Assembly (NCBI GenBank): GCA_016713525.1
Contig: JADJOZ010000001.1
Coordinates: 434,001-498,000 of the forward strand
Direction of reading: 5' to 3'
DNA: 64,000 bases
Source: Bacteroidota bacterium
GTDB taxonomy: Bacteria; Bacteroidota; Bacteroidia; AKYH767-A; OLB10
The position numbers and the translations under genes were made by a program. Under the pieces are notes generated by a model, which was not told the origin of the DNA, searched no databases, and saw only the letters and a program-made list of their open reading frames with translations. This document shows, piece after piece, positions 52,348 through 62,563 of this stretch (within the stretch, counting starts at the first letter, position 1; the number at the start of each line of letters is the position of its first letter).

Positions 52348-53499
52348 TTACTTTGGCTGAAGGATCATATGGGTCAGAATCGGAAAATGATCGCTTAGCC
52401 GGGAATTGGGAATTTCAAAATCGTATGAATAAAACCGTTCGGAATGCAGGATATAATCGATGCGAAGGCCGGGTATTGGACCGGTATAGGTGCTGCCCAT
52501 CCCGCTTCCTGACTCCCGAAAGGCATCCAGTAAGCCCGCCGAAATGGTTTTGTAAGTGTATGAAAGTGAAGTATCATTGAAATCGCCACAAACTATTACC
52601 GGATAAGGAGAAGTACCAATATGTTTTGAGATCATATCGGCCTGTGCAGCCCGTTTTATAAAGGCTTTTTTCAGTCTTTTAAGGATGTTTCGGGTACGGG
52701 CAACGGTTTCCTCATCCTGTTCATTCCCCAAATTTTCAATAAATTTATATTCAGCCGCCCCAAACCTGACCGATTCCAGGTGGCAATTGTAAACCCGGAT
52801 GGTATCGGTTCCCAGATTGATATCGGTGAAAATGCAAATGTTTGCCGTGCGTTTATCGAAATATAATACCCCTTTGTTGATTATCGGGTTGGATGAGTAG
52901 GTTGCAATGCCCCAGTGATCGGTTTTATTTAAAGTTATTGGGTATTCAATATGAGAATACTGTGCTTTTAAATCCTCCCGAAGCCGTTTTTCATTTTCAA
53001 AATTTTTATCCTCGGAAGAATAGAATTCCTGCAAACATAAAATGTCCGGTTTCTGGCGATCCAGTAACCTGAATATCTCTTCTTTGGTGGTAATGTTGTG
53101 TGTCCAGTTGTACAAATCAAACAATCTGACATTATAGCTCATCACTTTCAATTCATCCGATTGCCCTTCAATATAATCAGGTTTTTTGCGAGATTCATCC
53201 ATCTGGTAAATAGCCGGTATTTTCATTAAGGTTAACAGAAAAACCAATAAAGGCAAGAAAGCAAGTTTTCGTCGACGCATTCCCCAGATAACAAGCAATA
53301 CAATATTTCCTGTAAATAGAATGGGAAAGCCTAATCCGGTTATGGCAATGAACCAGTATTTTGCCGGATTGAACATGCTCACGTATGCCGATAACAAGGC
53401 CGTTACAGAAAAAATTATGGTAAAAGCCCTGAAAAGCAAACCGAAATTCCCGGTCTTGCTGATCTTTGGTGTCGACTTTTTACCTGCTTCCTGTACCAT
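52348..53499 (-). CDS. Membrane-anchored endonuclease/exonuclease/phosphatase family protein
   Basis: A 383-residue protein with three N-terminal transmembrane helices (residues ~20-100) and a C-terminal EEP domain. Motifs: MSYNVRLFDLYNW, ILCLQEFYSSED (metal-binding Glu), VYNCHLESVRFG (His), VIVCGDFNDTSLSYTY (Asp and Asn) and RIDYILHSERF...SDHFPILTHM (Asp-His pair). All catalytic residues of the fold are present. Such anchored EEP proteins in Bacteroidota lie beside rhomboid genes as here. The substrate could be a nucleic acid, a phosphoinositide-like lipid or another phosphodiester. Confidence 0.88.
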   Translation of the reverse strand: MVQEAGKKSTPKISKTGNFGLLFRAFTIIFSVTALLSAYVSMFNPAKYWFIAITGLGFPILFTGNIVLLVIWGMRRRKLAFLPLLVFLLTLMKIPAIYQMDESRKKPDYIEGQSDELKVMSYNVRLFDLYNWTHNITTKEEIFRLLDRQKPDILCLQEFYSSEDKNFENEKRLREDLKAQYSHIEYPITLNKTDHWGIATYSSNPIINKGVLYFDKRTANICIFTDINLGTDTIRVYNCHLESVRFGAAEYKFIENLGNEQDEETVARTRNILKRLKKAFIKRAAQADMISKHIGTSPYPVIVCGDFNDTSLSYTYKTISAGLLDAFRESGSGMGSTYTGPIPGLRIDYILHSERFYSYDFEIPNSRLSDHFPILTHMILQPK

Positions 53500-53505
53500 A
53501 CCCTG

Positions 53506-54401
53506 TTATTCCTTGCCGGTGTTTTTACTTGCCTTAAATAAAATTTCTTTTTCGTCTTTTGATAAACTTGAATAACCCGAACGACTGATTTTATCAAGAA
53601 TTGAATCAATAACTTCCTGACGAGGTTCATTCACATTGCGGGTAGCACTCCGCATATTCGTCGATTTGTGGACCACTTTTATTTTGCTTGAAGGCTGGAA
53701 TAATCGCATCGCTGCACTGAAAATTCGCTCCAGCCATTTTCCAATATCAGTTCCCGACTTCAATCCTTTTGCATAGGCAAAACCAAAAACTATTCCACCA
53801 ATGTGAGATATGTTTCCACCTGCATTTCCATCCGGTATGCTGATGAGGTACAGGAATGTGAAGAAAATGGCAATATACTTTAGCTTCACCGGACCAAAAA
53901 TAAAAGATGAATGGTAAAATTTGGAACATAAGTAGCTATGGCAACCAGTATGGCTAACACTCCGGCCGAGGCGCCAATAAGGTAAGATGCCGTGATGGAA
54001 TTGCTGAAAGCAGGAAAAATATTGTACGCTAACATGTAAAATATCCCACCTGCAATAGCTCCAAGCACATAAACTACTACAACCCGTGAACTTCCCAGAT
54101 ATTCACAGAATATTTTACCGGTCCAGAAAAGTATGAGCATGTTGAACAGGATATGAATAAAGTTCACATGAACAAACATATAAGTAAAGAGCGACCATGG
54201 TTGGGTTAATATTGCAGGTATGTAAGATCTTAATGCCAGATGCATGACCACATTATCAAGAAACATGGAGCCTGAACCGGCCAGAAAAAACACAAGCTTG
54301 GCAATACTGATTAAAAGGAAGATCGCAATATTGATTGTCATAAGGCGAAATACACCTTCCGACCGGGTGAAACTAACTCTGATTTCGTCTATAAATCTCA
54401 T
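53506..54401 (-). pseudogene. Rhomboid-family intramembrane serine protease 1, frameshifted
   Basis: An intramembrane protease with catalytic Ser in IGASAGVLAIL and catalytic His in NISHIGGIVFG, so a typical rhomboid. A C-terminal cytoplasmic extension (about 100 residues) ends KISRSGYSSLSKDEKEILFKASKNTGK, a helical DUF common in Bacteroidota rhomboids. The frame is lost at A5 (53896-53900 on the plus strand); adding one base restores HLLFFGPVKLKYIAIF. Both halves are needed for the active site, so the gene is either broken or, more likely, misread. It follows the second rhomboid gene after only a few bases. Confidence 0.82.
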
Positions 54402-54403
54402 GA

Positions 54404-55245
54404 TTAGTAAAAGTGTTGCCTGTTTTTTTTGTTCCAGATTTTTATCAGAATAAACCCGAATAACATCCCGCCAAGGTGAGCGAAATGAGCTACGTTGTCG
54501 CCTGGATTATTGGAAATTCCGGCATACAGTTCAAATAATCCGTATAAAATTACAAAGTATTTGGCTTTAATGGGAATAGCAAAAAGACATATAACATCGT
54601 ATTCGGAAACAACATCCCAAAAGCCAGTAAAATGCCGAAAACTGCACCGGAGGCACCGATGGTAGGAATATTCATTTTATAAACCAGTAATTGGTTGGCA
54701 AGTTCACCCGATTGTGCAATCAGGCCCGGATCCGTTTGCATCACTTCCCATTTGGATATGAATTCATTGATGATATTCAGATTATCACTGGTAAAATACA
54801 TGGAATGCTTTTGCATCAATGCAATAAAATCCATGAAGTTTGGTGCTGCCTGATACTGATTAATCAGATTGCCCAGTTGACTCAGTTCATACCACGAAAA
54901 AAGTGTCTGTATGAAAGCTGCCCCAAGCCCGGTGATGAGATAAAATGTTAAGAATCGTTTGGGTCCCCAGAAATTTTCGAGTACCGTGCCAAACATCCAT
55001 AATGCGAACATATTGGAAAGTAAGTGCATGAAGTTGCCATGCAGGAAAAGGTGGGTAATAAACTGGTATGGACGAAAAAGTTCAGACAAGGGAAAATAGA
55101 GTCCCATGTGATAGGTGAAACTCAAACCCAGTTGCTCATCAACTACAGTATCGGCAAGCCAGAAGATGGCATTTATGATAAGCAGATTTTTGACAACCAG
55201 CGGTAAAAAATTAAATGATGAAGGTCTGTATTCCTGATAACTCAT
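54404..55245 (-). pseudogene. Rhomboid-family intramembrane serine protease 2, frameshifted
   Basis: The N-terminal 231 residues include HLFLHGNFMHLLSNMFALWMFG (the HxxxN loop) and the catalytic Ser in IGASGAVFGILLAFG. The frame breaks at A5 (54581-54585 on the plus strand). Adding one base restores YVFFAIPIKAKYFVILYGLFELYAG, and the frame then runs to TAA at 54404-54406, with the catalytic His in VAHFAHLGGMLFGFILI. The complete protein would be about 280 residues. It lies between mutL and rhomboid 1 in one minus-strand cluster. Tandem rhomboids here are a usual Bacteroidota arrangement. Confidence 0.82.
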
Positions 55246-55263
55246 AGATGGCGATATAACGCT

Positions 55264-57073
55264 TTAGCTGGGTTTTTGTTGGAATTTTTTTTCAATTTCG
55301 GATGAAGTTATTACTACAAAAGTAGTCTTTCCACCGGCTGTGAAATTTGGTTGCGACGATTGCATCAGGGAATCCGCAAGTTGCTGCATTTCTCTGATAT
55401 CGAGTTCTGCCCCGTGTTTTACTGACAGGTTGTAAGAAACACTGCGAAGCAAATTCTCTCTGTGATTACTTTTTATGGTTGGATTATGGTTTTTATAAGA
55501 TTCCAGAATTGACTCCAGAATTGATTTTTCGGATCCGGATGCTATTCCTGTAGGAACACCATTCAGCACAAAAGTGTTTTTACCAAACTCCCGAAGATCA
55601 AATCCAAGGCGGCGAATATCATCGGCAATCTCAGATAAAATCAGGAAGTCATCATGGGTAAATGTCATGGTTTGCGGAAACAATTCCTGTTGACTCACAG
55701 CAGGAGATTTCCCCAACATGGCTTCATTCTGATCATATAAAATCCGCTCATGTGCAGCTTGCTGGTCAATTAATATCAGTGAATTCTGATAGAGGGCAGC
55801 AATATATTTTCTTTCAATCTGTCCAAGCACCCGACAAGCAGACTGATGCATTGGTTCAGCAGGTATGTCATCAAATGCCGATGGAATGGTAACCGTTTCA
55901 GCCCTTCGGTTGATCTCATAAATTTGTTCCCATCCACTTGTAGATGGACGAGGAGGGGCATCGTTGTTTTTGAACGGATTGTAAGCAGGATTGACAGTTA
56001 TTCCCGGCAATTTCGGTTCCTGACGGTACATGCTAACCGGAATATTGAAGGCTGTTTCCTGCTCAAAATCGAGTGAAGGTGTAACGCTGAACTTACCCAA
56101 TGACCTTTTTACTGAAGCTCTGATAATGGCATAAACCGATTTTTCATCGTCAAACTTGATCTCCGTTTTGGTAGGATGAATGTTGATGTCGATTTTAGCC
56201 GGATCAATCTCAATCATGATAAAATAGGAGGAAGCTTCCGCCGGGAAGTAGATCTTCAAATGCATCGGAAACAGCATGATTGAGATAGCCGTTTCTAATA
56301 AACCGGTTATTGACAAAAAAGTATTGTTCTCCACGTGTTTTACGGGCAAATTCGGGCTTAAGCACAAAACCCGTTAAGTTCAGTATGGTTGTTTCCTCTT
56401 GAATCGGAACCATTCTTTCATTGTAATTATTGCCGTAAATACCCATAATTCGCTGACGAAGGTTGCCGGGTGTTAACCGAAATACCTCAATGCCATCATG
56501 GAACATGGAAAAACCTAAATCGGGCCGTGCAATAGCCACACGCTGAAATTCTTCAACAATATGGCGGGTTTCAGATGCATTCGATTTCAGGAAGTTCCTT
56601 CTTGCAGGAATGTTAAAATAAAGGTTCTTAACGGATATACTGGTGCCGGGCTGGCAGGCACATGGTTCCTGAAGAATCACTTTGGAGCCTTCAATTTGCA
56701 ATAAAGTTCCCGTATCGCGATCGTGTTGGCGGGATTTCAGTTCTACCTGTGCAACAGCTGCAATTGATGCCATAGCTTCACCCCGGAATCCCATGGTTTT
56801 TATTTCGAACAGGTCTTCGGCCCGGGTTATTTTTGAAGTTGCATGGCGCTCGAAACACATCCGGGCATCGGTTTCGCTCATTCCTGAGCCATTGTCGATA
56901 ACCTGAATAAGCGACTTGCCTGCATCTTTAATTATTAATTGAATGGAAGTAGCGCCTGCATCAATGGCATTTTCAATCAGCTCTTTTACAGCTGAAGCAG
57001 GTCTTTGAATAACTTCTCCGGCAGCAATCTGATTGGCTACCGAGTCGGGTAAAAGTCGAATGATGTCTTTCAT
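55264..57073 (-). pseudogene. mutL: DNA mismatch repair protein MutL, frameshifted
   Basis: MutL links MutS recognition to strand removal in mismatch repair. The N-terminal GHKL ATPase is clear: LPDSVANQIAAGEVIQRPASAVKELIENAIDAGAT, DNGSGM, RHATSKI and GFRGEAMASIAAVAQVEL. The transducer domain continues as IEIDPAKIDINIHPTKTEIKFDDE, and the C-terminal MutL_C region (VLGQIERKYIAALYQNSLILIDQQAAHERILYD) follows. The frame changes between 56224 and 56237, where the expected LPGGSFPPYFIMIEI is read as LPGGSFLLFYHD; two missing bases or one extra base would repair it. Because MutL is a core gene, a sequence error is more likely than loss. Confidence 0.88.
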
Positions 57074-57088
57074 AAAAATGGCTGAAAA

Positions 57089-57373
57089 TTATTTTAATAT
57101 CCAATAAGCCAAAGCACCTAAAATACCTAAAATTACCAAAACCCGCATCTTGTAGGCTTTATTGCAAGCTGAACCCGTCCCCCTTCTGCGGTTTTGCAAC
57201 TTTTGCCTCATCCCCCGTTTGGTTCCTTCAAGATCCGATTTATCGGCCCCTAATTCTGACTCAATTCGTCGGACTCGCTCTTCAAAAGCTTCCTTATCAG
57301 CATCATAGTAACGCGGCCGAAAGTTAAAGCTTCGGTGTTTTTGCGTTTTGAAGATGGAAGGCAGTTTAAGCAT
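57089..57373 (-). CDS. Small protein with coiled coil and C-terminal membrane anchor, unknown
   Basis: A 94-residue protein from the ATG at 57373 (the open frame extends 14 codons further). It has an N-terminal FKTQKHRSFNFRPRYYDADKEAFEERVRRIE segment, a basic Arg/Lys-rich middle (GMRQKLQNRRRGTG) and one C-terminal hydrophobic helix (MRVLVILGILGALAYWIL). It lies 15 bases upstream of mutL on the same strand, so it may be co-transcribed. The pattern recurs in Bacteroidota as an unnamed protein; no function is assigned. Confidence 0.7.
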   Translation of the reverse strand: MLKLPSIFKTQKHRSFNFRPRYYDADKEAFEERVRRIESELGADKSDLEGTKRGMRQKLQNRRRGTGSACNKAYKMRVLVILGILGALAYWILK

Positions 57374-57513
57374 TGGCGGGGTGCATAGGTGCAAAAGTCC
57401 CACAAATTTAGTCATTTTTTCATTTTTTATTGTTTTTCATCAACACTGTTTTTGTTGAAATCACCGTTGATTATATCCTGATTCATACCCACGGAACCGG
57501 TTTTATTTGTATG

Positions 57514-57521
57514 TAATTTTG
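57514..57521 (+). promoter_or_regulatory. Candidate -7 promoter box (TAATTTTG) five bases from the GH3 gene ATG
   Basis: Matches TAnnTTTG; with the ATG at 57527 the expected transcript starts at the start codon or a few bases away. Confidence 0.5.
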
Positions 57522-57526
57522 ACCTT

Positions 57527-60493
57527 ATGCTTACTTCACTTATCAGGAAATTTCATTTTATTGCCTTTTTCATGCTGGGAAATGGTTTTGCGGCTTACTG
57601 TCAGTCGGTTACTCCGGCCTTCATTAATCCAGAATCCAAAGCATGGTCCGATTCTGTTTTTGCAACGTTGAGTTATGAACAGAAAATTGGGCAACTGTTT
57701 ATGGTTGATGCCTTTTCCAATAAAGATGCAAATCACGCTGCATTTATCGATTCGTTAATTATAAAGTATCACATTGGTGGGGTGATATTTTTTCAGGGAG
57801 GTCCTGTCCGCCAGGCATTGCTGACCAATCGTTTTCAGAAGCTTACTAAAGTGCCTTTGATGATTGGAATTGATGGAGAGTGGGGATTATCGATGCGACT
57901 CGATAGTACGGTGCGTTTTCCCCGTCAGATGACTTTAGGTGCCGCAAATAACGATAGCCTGGTATATGAAATGGCATTGGAAATCGGTCGCCAGTGTAAC
58001 CGGATGAAAATTCATACCAATTTTGCGCCTGTTGCCGATATCAATAACAACCCGCTTAATCCCGTTATCAACTCGCGTTCATTCGGGGAAAATAAACTAA
58101 AGGTAACTGCCTCTGCTCTGAATTATATGCAGGGATTACATGAGAAAAAAATTATTTCATGCGGCAAGCATTTTCCAGGACATGGAAATACGGACACCGA
58201 TTCCCATTATGCTTTGCCAAAATTGTTGCAAACAATAGAAGAGCTTGATACCGTTGAGTTATATCCTTTTCGGGAACTGATGGCACATCAACTGGCATCT
58301 GTGATGGTTGCTCATTTGTTTATTCCTGCACTCGACACAGCATTCAATCAGGCGTCTACCTTATCACGTGAAGTGGTTACCAAATTGCTTCGTTCGAAAC
58401 TGGGTTTTGAAGGTTTGGTGTTTACCGATGCACTGAACATGAAGGGTGTTGCTTCCTTTTACCCAAGTGGTGAACTTGAGCTTAAAGCTTTGCAGGCTGG
58501 GAATGATATATTATTGTATTCTGCTAATGTAGAGCAAGCCTGGATGCGAATCCATTATGCTATTCAAAATTGTGAAATTGATCAGGAAGAAATTGATGCA
58601 AAAGTAAAGCGCATTTTAATGGCCAAGCACTGGGGAGGATTAAATAATTCTGCACTTGTTGATACTACCAATCTCATTGCAGATTTGAATAATGATCATG
58701 CAAAATATCTTTCTTCCAGGTTGTTTGAAAAAGCAATCACGGTCTTAAGAAATGATGATTCATCATTGCCATTGATCAGTGTTCCGGGACAACGGATTGC
58801 TTCGTTGGTAGTTAATGATTCGTTGCGAAATCCGTTTCAGGAAATGCTACTGAATTATGACCGGGTGAATTTATTCAGATGCGATCGTGATCCGTCGTCA
58901 GTAGTTGCTGATTCCCTGTTTAATGTATTATCGACATACGATAAAGTGATATTCAGTATTCACAATACTTCTGTCAAAGCAACCAGCGGTTATGGTATTT
59001 CAGATGCCGTTGCCACACTTATGAACAGGTTAAATGCAAGCACAAAATTGATTGCAGTAGTCTTTGGAAATTCATATTGCTTAACGCGATTGCCCGGTCT
59101 CGATAGCGTACCCGCATCAATCTTAAGTTACGAAGATACCTGGGCGCCTCAATACTACACAGCCCAATTAATTTATGGAGCTGCTATTGCAGATGGAATG
59201 CTGCCGGTAACTCCTGTAAAAGGCTATGAGGCAGGAATGGGTTTATGTTTTAATCCTGCTCCTGTAAGATTGAGATTTGGTGACCCTGAAGAAAGCGGAA
59301 TTGCACCCGAAAATTTCAGCATGATTGACAGACTTGCAGAAAAAGCAATTTCCGAACGAGCAATACCCGGTTGTCAGGTGTTGGTTGCGTGGAAAGGAAA
59401 TGTGGTTTATCAGAAGTCGTTTGGCTATTTTACCTATGAAAAAAACGCTTCTCATGTAACTAATACCGACCTTTACGATATTGCTTCCATTACCAAAATT
59501 GCAGCAACTGCACTTGCATTGATGAAGCTTCAGGAAGAAGGAAAAATTGATATTGACAGAAAGGCATCCCGCTATTTTCATGAGTTAAAGAAGACCAACA
59601 AAAAAGATTTGGTTATTTCTGATATTCTGACCCATCAGGCCGGATTAAAATCATGGATTCCATTCTGGCAAAGTACGCTGGAAAACGGAAAGATTTCATA
59701 TAATATTTTTCATCCTGAAAAAGATGTAAATTATTCTGTTCAGGTTTGCGACAGTTTATTTATTCTGAATTCTTATCGTGATAAAATCTGGGATGAGATT
59801 TACGAATCACCGGTAGGACAAAAAGGAGTTTATGTATATTCGGATCTTGGGATGCTGATTATGCAAAGGGTGATTGAAGAAGTTACAGAAATGCCTTTAG
59901 ATGCTTACCTTGAAAAAAACTTTTATGAGCCTTTGGGATTGACACGTTTGATGTTTAATCCGGTGCAATCGAAGAGCGGCATGCGAACCATTCCGACAGA
60001 AATGGATACTGCATTCCGAAAGAAACTCGTCAATGGTTTTGTTCATGACCCCGCTGCTGCAATGCTTGGCGGTGTGGCAGGCAATGCCGGACTATTCAGT
60101 GATGCCGGTAATCTGGCAGTTATCATGCAAATGTTATTGAACAAGGGGAAATATGGAGGTATGCAATTTTTCAAACCTGAAACAGTAGACTTATTTACTT
60201 CCCGGTTTAATGAAAATAGCACTAACAGGCGCGGCTTGGCGTTCGATAAACCTGATGTAATTGCAGGGAAAAACGGCCCAACGGCAATTTCAGCTTCTCC
60301 GGCAACTTTCGGACACTCTGGATTTACGGGTACAGCTGCCTGGGCAGATCCCGACCATGATTTGGTTTTTATTTTTCTGTCGAACCGGGTTCATCCCTCT
60401 GCTGAGAATAAAAAATTGGCAACAGGGAATTACAGAACTGATATTATGGAAGGTGTTTATGAAATCATTAAAAATGCCGCTCCCGCGCCCTGA
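57527..60493 (+). CDS. Fusion of GH3 beta-N-acetylhexosaminidase (NagZ-like) and serine beta-lactamase-like domain
   Basis: A 988-residue exported protein. The signal peptide ends GFAAYCQ. The GH3 domain (about 40-400) has the NagZ signature KHFPGHGNTDTDSH near residue 213 and the nucleophile Asp in LVFTDALNMKG. A GH3 C-terminal domain follows (about 400-580). The C-terminal class C-type serine hydrolase (about 595-985) has SxxK in ASITKIAAT, a YxN-like YSD and an HSG motif (GHSGFTGT). Fusion of GH3 and a beta-lactamase-like domain is known in Bacteroidota and suggests turnover or recycling of murein fragments in the periplasm. The start is set by the promoter box at 57514. Confidence 0.92.
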   Translation: MLTSLIRKFHFIAFFMLGNGFAAYCQSVTPAFINPESKAWSDSVFATLSYEQKIGQLFMVDAFSNKDANHAAFIDSLIIKYHIGGVIFFQGGPVRQALLTNRFQKLTKVPLMIGIDGEWGLSMRLDSTVRFPRQMTLGAANNDSLVYEMALEIGRQCNRMKIHTNFAPVADINNNPLNPVINSRSFGENKLKVTASALNYMQGLHEKKIISCGKHFPGHGNTDTDSHYALPKLLQTIEELDTVELYPFRELMAHQLASVMVAHLFIPALDTAFNQASTLSREVVTKLLRSKLGFEGLVFTDALNMKGVASFYPSGELELKALQAGNDILLYSANVEQAWMRIHYAIQNCEIDQEEIDAKVKRILMAKHWGGLNNSALVDTTNLIADLNNDHAKYLSSRLFEKAITVLRNDDSSLPLISVPGQRIASLVVNDSLRNPFQEMLLNYDRVNLFRCDRDPSSVVADSLFNVLSTYDKVIFSIHNTSVKATSGYGISDAVATLMNRLNASTKLIAVVFGNSYCLTRLPGLDSVPASILSYEDTWAPQYYTAQLIYGAAIADGMLPVTPVKGYEAGMGLCFNPAPVRLRFGDPEESGIAPENFSMIDRLAEKAISERAIPGCQVLVAWKGNVVYQKSFGYFTYEKNASHVTNTDLYDIASITKIAATALALMKLQEEGKIDIDRKASRYFHELKKTNKKDLVISDILTHQAGLKSWIPFWQSTLENGKISYNIFHPEKDVNYSVQVCDSLFILNSYRDKIWDEIYESPVGQKGVYVYSDLGMLIMQRVIEEVTEMPLDAYLEKNFYEPLGLTRLMFNPVQSKSGMRTIPTEMDTAFRKKLVNGFVHDPAAAMLGGVAGNAGLFSDAGNLAVIMQMLLNKGKYGGMQFFKPETVDLFTSRFNENSTNRRGLAFDKPDVIAGKNGPTAISASPATFGHSGFTGTAAWADPDHDLVFIFLSNRVHPSAENKKLATGNYRTDIMEGVYEIIKNAAPAP

Positions 60494-60545
60494 TAACATT
60501 TTTACCTCCTTTTTGTTTAGTATCTTTAAGCCTTATTAAAATCTT

Positions 60546-61682
60546 ATGAAAATTGGTATTGTTTGTTATCCCACTTTTGGTGGTAGTGGTGTGATTGCCA
60601 CTGAGTTGGGTAAGGCATTGGCAGAAAAAGGCCATTCCATCCATTTTATTACATATAGTCAACCGGTACGCCTCGACTTCTTCTCTGAGAATATATCTTA
60701 CCATGAAGTGGCTGTTGCGAATTACCCTCTTTTTGAATTTGCCCCTTATGAAAGTGCACTAACCAGCAAACTGGTAGATGTGGTTAAATACGAAAAGCTC
60801 GACATTCTGCATGTGCATTATGCTATTCCTCATGCTTCGGTGGCTTGGCTGGCAAAACAAATTCTGGCAACTCAGGGAATACATATTCCTATTGTTACCA
60901 CTTTGCACGGAACAGATATTACTCTTGTAGGCAAGGACATGAGCTTTGAGCCCGTAGTAACTTTTGCAATCAATCATTCTGATGGAGTAACAACAGTTTC
61001 AGAGAGTTTGAAGCAGGATACTTATAAAAATTTTAAAATCGAAAAAGAAATTGAGGTGATCCACAATTTCATTGATCTGGAAAGATTTTCAAAGAAAGCA
61101 AAGGATCATTTCAAAAAAGCAATTGCACCTTTTGGTGAAAAGTTGATTGTGCATACTTCCAATTTCCGTAAAGTGAAAAGGGTTCAGGATGTAGTACATG
61201 CATTTGATCAGATTATAAAAGAACTACCTGCGAAATTACTTTTAATTGGAGATGGTCCTGAACGACCTGCCATTGAAAAATTATGTCGTGATCTGGGTAA
61301 CTGTGAGCATGTCAGGTTTTTAGGAAAGCAAGAAGCTATTGAGGAAATTTTATCAGTTTGCGATTTGTTTATGATGCCTAGTGAGTCGGAGAGTTTTGGA
61401 TTGGCTGCTTTGGAGGCTATGGCATGTCAGGTACCTGTTATTTCAAGTAATACTGGCGGTATGCCTGAATTGAACATTCACGGTGTAACCGGTTACCTCA
61501 GTGATGTTGGTAATGTAGATGAAATGGCCAGGTATGCAATTGATCTGTTAAAAGATCCGGAAAAGCATAATGCATTCAAGAAAAATGCATTAGAGCAGGC
61601 CAAGAAATTTGATATTCATGTGATCCTTCCTAAGTATGAAAAGTTTTATCAGAAGGTAATTGAAAGCATGCTGGTTAAATAA
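60546..61682 (+). CDS. bshA: N-acetyl-alpha-D-glucosaminyl L-malate synthase (bacillithiol synthesis)
   Basis: Retaining GT-B (GT4) glycosyltransferase that joins UDP-GlcNAc and L-malate in the first step of bacillithiol synthesis. The 378-residue length fits BshA. Visible motifs: IGIVCYPTFGGSGVIATELGKALAEKGHSIHFITYSQPVRLD at the N terminus (glycine loop for malate/UDP), HVHYAIPHASVAWLAKQIL, TLHGTDITLVGKD, and the C-terminal E-x7-E motif in ESESFGLAALEAMACQVPVISSNTGGMPELN. Other bsh genes are not in the window, which is usual because they are scattered. The ATG lies shortly after a near-consensus TATCTTTA box. Confidence 0.95.
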   Translation: MKIGIVCYPTFGGSGVIATELGKALAEKGHSIHFITYSQPVRLDFFSENISYHEVAVANYPLFEFAPYESALTSKLVDVVKYEKLDILHVHYAIPHASVAWLAKQILATQGIHIPIVTTLHGTDITLVGKDMSFEPVVTFAINHSDGVTTVSESLKQDTYKNFKIEKEIEVIHNFIDLERFSKKAKDHFKKAIAPFGEKLIVHTSNFRKVKRVQDVVHAFDQIIKELPAKLLLIGDGPERPAIEKLCRDLGNCEHVRFLGKQEAIEEILSVCDLFMMPSESESFGLAALEAMACQVPVISSNTGGMPELNIHGVTGYLSDVGNVDEMARYAIDLLKDPEKHNAFKKNALEQAKKFDIHVILPKYEKFYQKVIESMLVK

Positions 61683-61685
61683 ATT

Positions 61686-62030
61686 TTAACCACCCGATTG
61701 TTTAGCCTTATAACCTGCAGCAATTAATAATTGCAAAATTTTTTCACGGAAGTCACCCTGAATCATTATTTCATGGTCTTTAACCGTGCCACCCACACCA
61801 CATTTCGACTTCAGCATTTTTCCCAATGCCTCGAGGTCGGTTGTTGTTCCTGAAAATCCTGTCACTAAAGTCACCTTCTTTCCGGCCCGCTGTTTTTTGT
61901 CGAGGGTAACTCTCAAATTCTGTTGATTGGGTGGAAGGCTTACTTCAGGTTGTTCATCAACACGGTCTTTACCAAAGTCGGGATTAGTTGAATATACTAC
62001 ACCGGAAGAATTTTTATTTTTATTCGACAT
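61686..62030 (-). CDS. SUI1/YciH-family translation factor
   Basis: A 114-residue protein of the SUI1/eIF1 fold. The conserved part KKVTLVTGFSGTTTDLEALGKMLKSKCGVGGTVKDHEIMIQGDFREKILQLLIAAGYKAK covers the whole C-terminal domain, including KCGVGGTVK. The N-terminal 40 residues form a polar extension. In E. coli YciH discriminates against non-canonical starts; a comparable role is inferred. It converges with bshA and lies downstream of the diacylglycerol kinase remnant on the same strand. Confidence 0.93.
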   Translation of the reverse strand: MSNKNKNSSGVVYSTNPDFGKDRVDEQPEVSLPPNQQNLRVTLDKKQRAGKKVTLVTGFSGTTTDLEALGKMLKSKCGVGGTVKDHEIMIQGDFREKILQLLIAAGYKAKQSGG

Positions 62031-62041
62031 ATCGTGTATAA

Positions 62042-62563
62042 TTAAGGAATGAGTAATTTGAGTGAACCCTGCTGAACCTTCACTTGAAAGGTATCGGAAT
62101 ACCCTGCAGGTTCTCCATCCAGATGCAAAGGAAGTGCTTTTTCAGAACGAATAGTAAACCGGTTAAACTGCATTGCTGTATAATGTGATGAACCGGTTAT
62201 TTTTCCAAAAAATGCTCTGGCAAAAAATAAAGGTAGTAGCAGGCTATTCATCTTTTTTACGAGTGCAAGATCTACTTTCCCATCATTTGTGAGTGCATTA
62301 GGGGCAATGATGGCATTATTGCCAAATTGTGATGCATTAGCAAGCGCAGTCAGAAACATGAAATGATTCGATTTCCCATGTTCATGGCTGATTTCAATTT
62401 CTGATTCTTTATAATTGTTAAATTCCTTCATTACCAGATTTACATATCCTGAAAAACCGCGGCGACCATCCTTGCCGAACAGATGAGCTACATGTGCATC
62501 GAAACCGATTCCCGAAACATTAAATGATAGCTTATCATTAATGCTGACTGCATCATGCTGTTG
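62042..62563 (-). pseudogene. Diacylglycerol kinase/YegS family protein, 5'-truncated
   Basis: The 174-codon fragment matches the C-terminal domain of DagK/YegS lipid kinases: DAVSINDKLSFNVSGIGFDAHVAHLFGKDGRRGFSGYVNLVMKEF at the start, IIAPNALTNDGKVDLALVKKMNSL, and FTIRSEKALPLHLDGEPAGYSDTFQVKVQQGSLKLLIP at the end. The catalytic N-terminal half with the GGDGT motif (about 120 residues) is missing. The fragment is in the same frame as the upstream sulfatase gene, from which it is separated by only the stop TGA (62564-62566). No ATG is found in frame before residue 46. A deletion or an assembly join explains this. Confidence 0.75.

Noticed and set aside
51334..53499. A CRISPR array next to the cas6-like gene
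   Set aside because: The spacers 52072-52347 and 51235-51333 hold no regularly spaced direct repeats; only the small palindrome CCCTGTAACAGGG (52290-52302) and a terminator were found.
53896..54585. Programmed -1 frameshifting at the TTTTTG sites in the flippase and both rhomboids
   Set aside because: The sites do not form a canonical X-XXY-YYZ heptamer with good re-pairing, T5 is too short for efficient transcriptional slippage, and other genes are broken at unrelated homopolymers. Deletion of one T is simpler.
57089..57415. Longer form of the small mutL-adjacent protein starting at 57415
   Set aside because: The first 14 residues (MTKFVGLLHLCTPP) do not fit the soluble basic start of the family pattern, and the internal ATG at 57373 is the better start.
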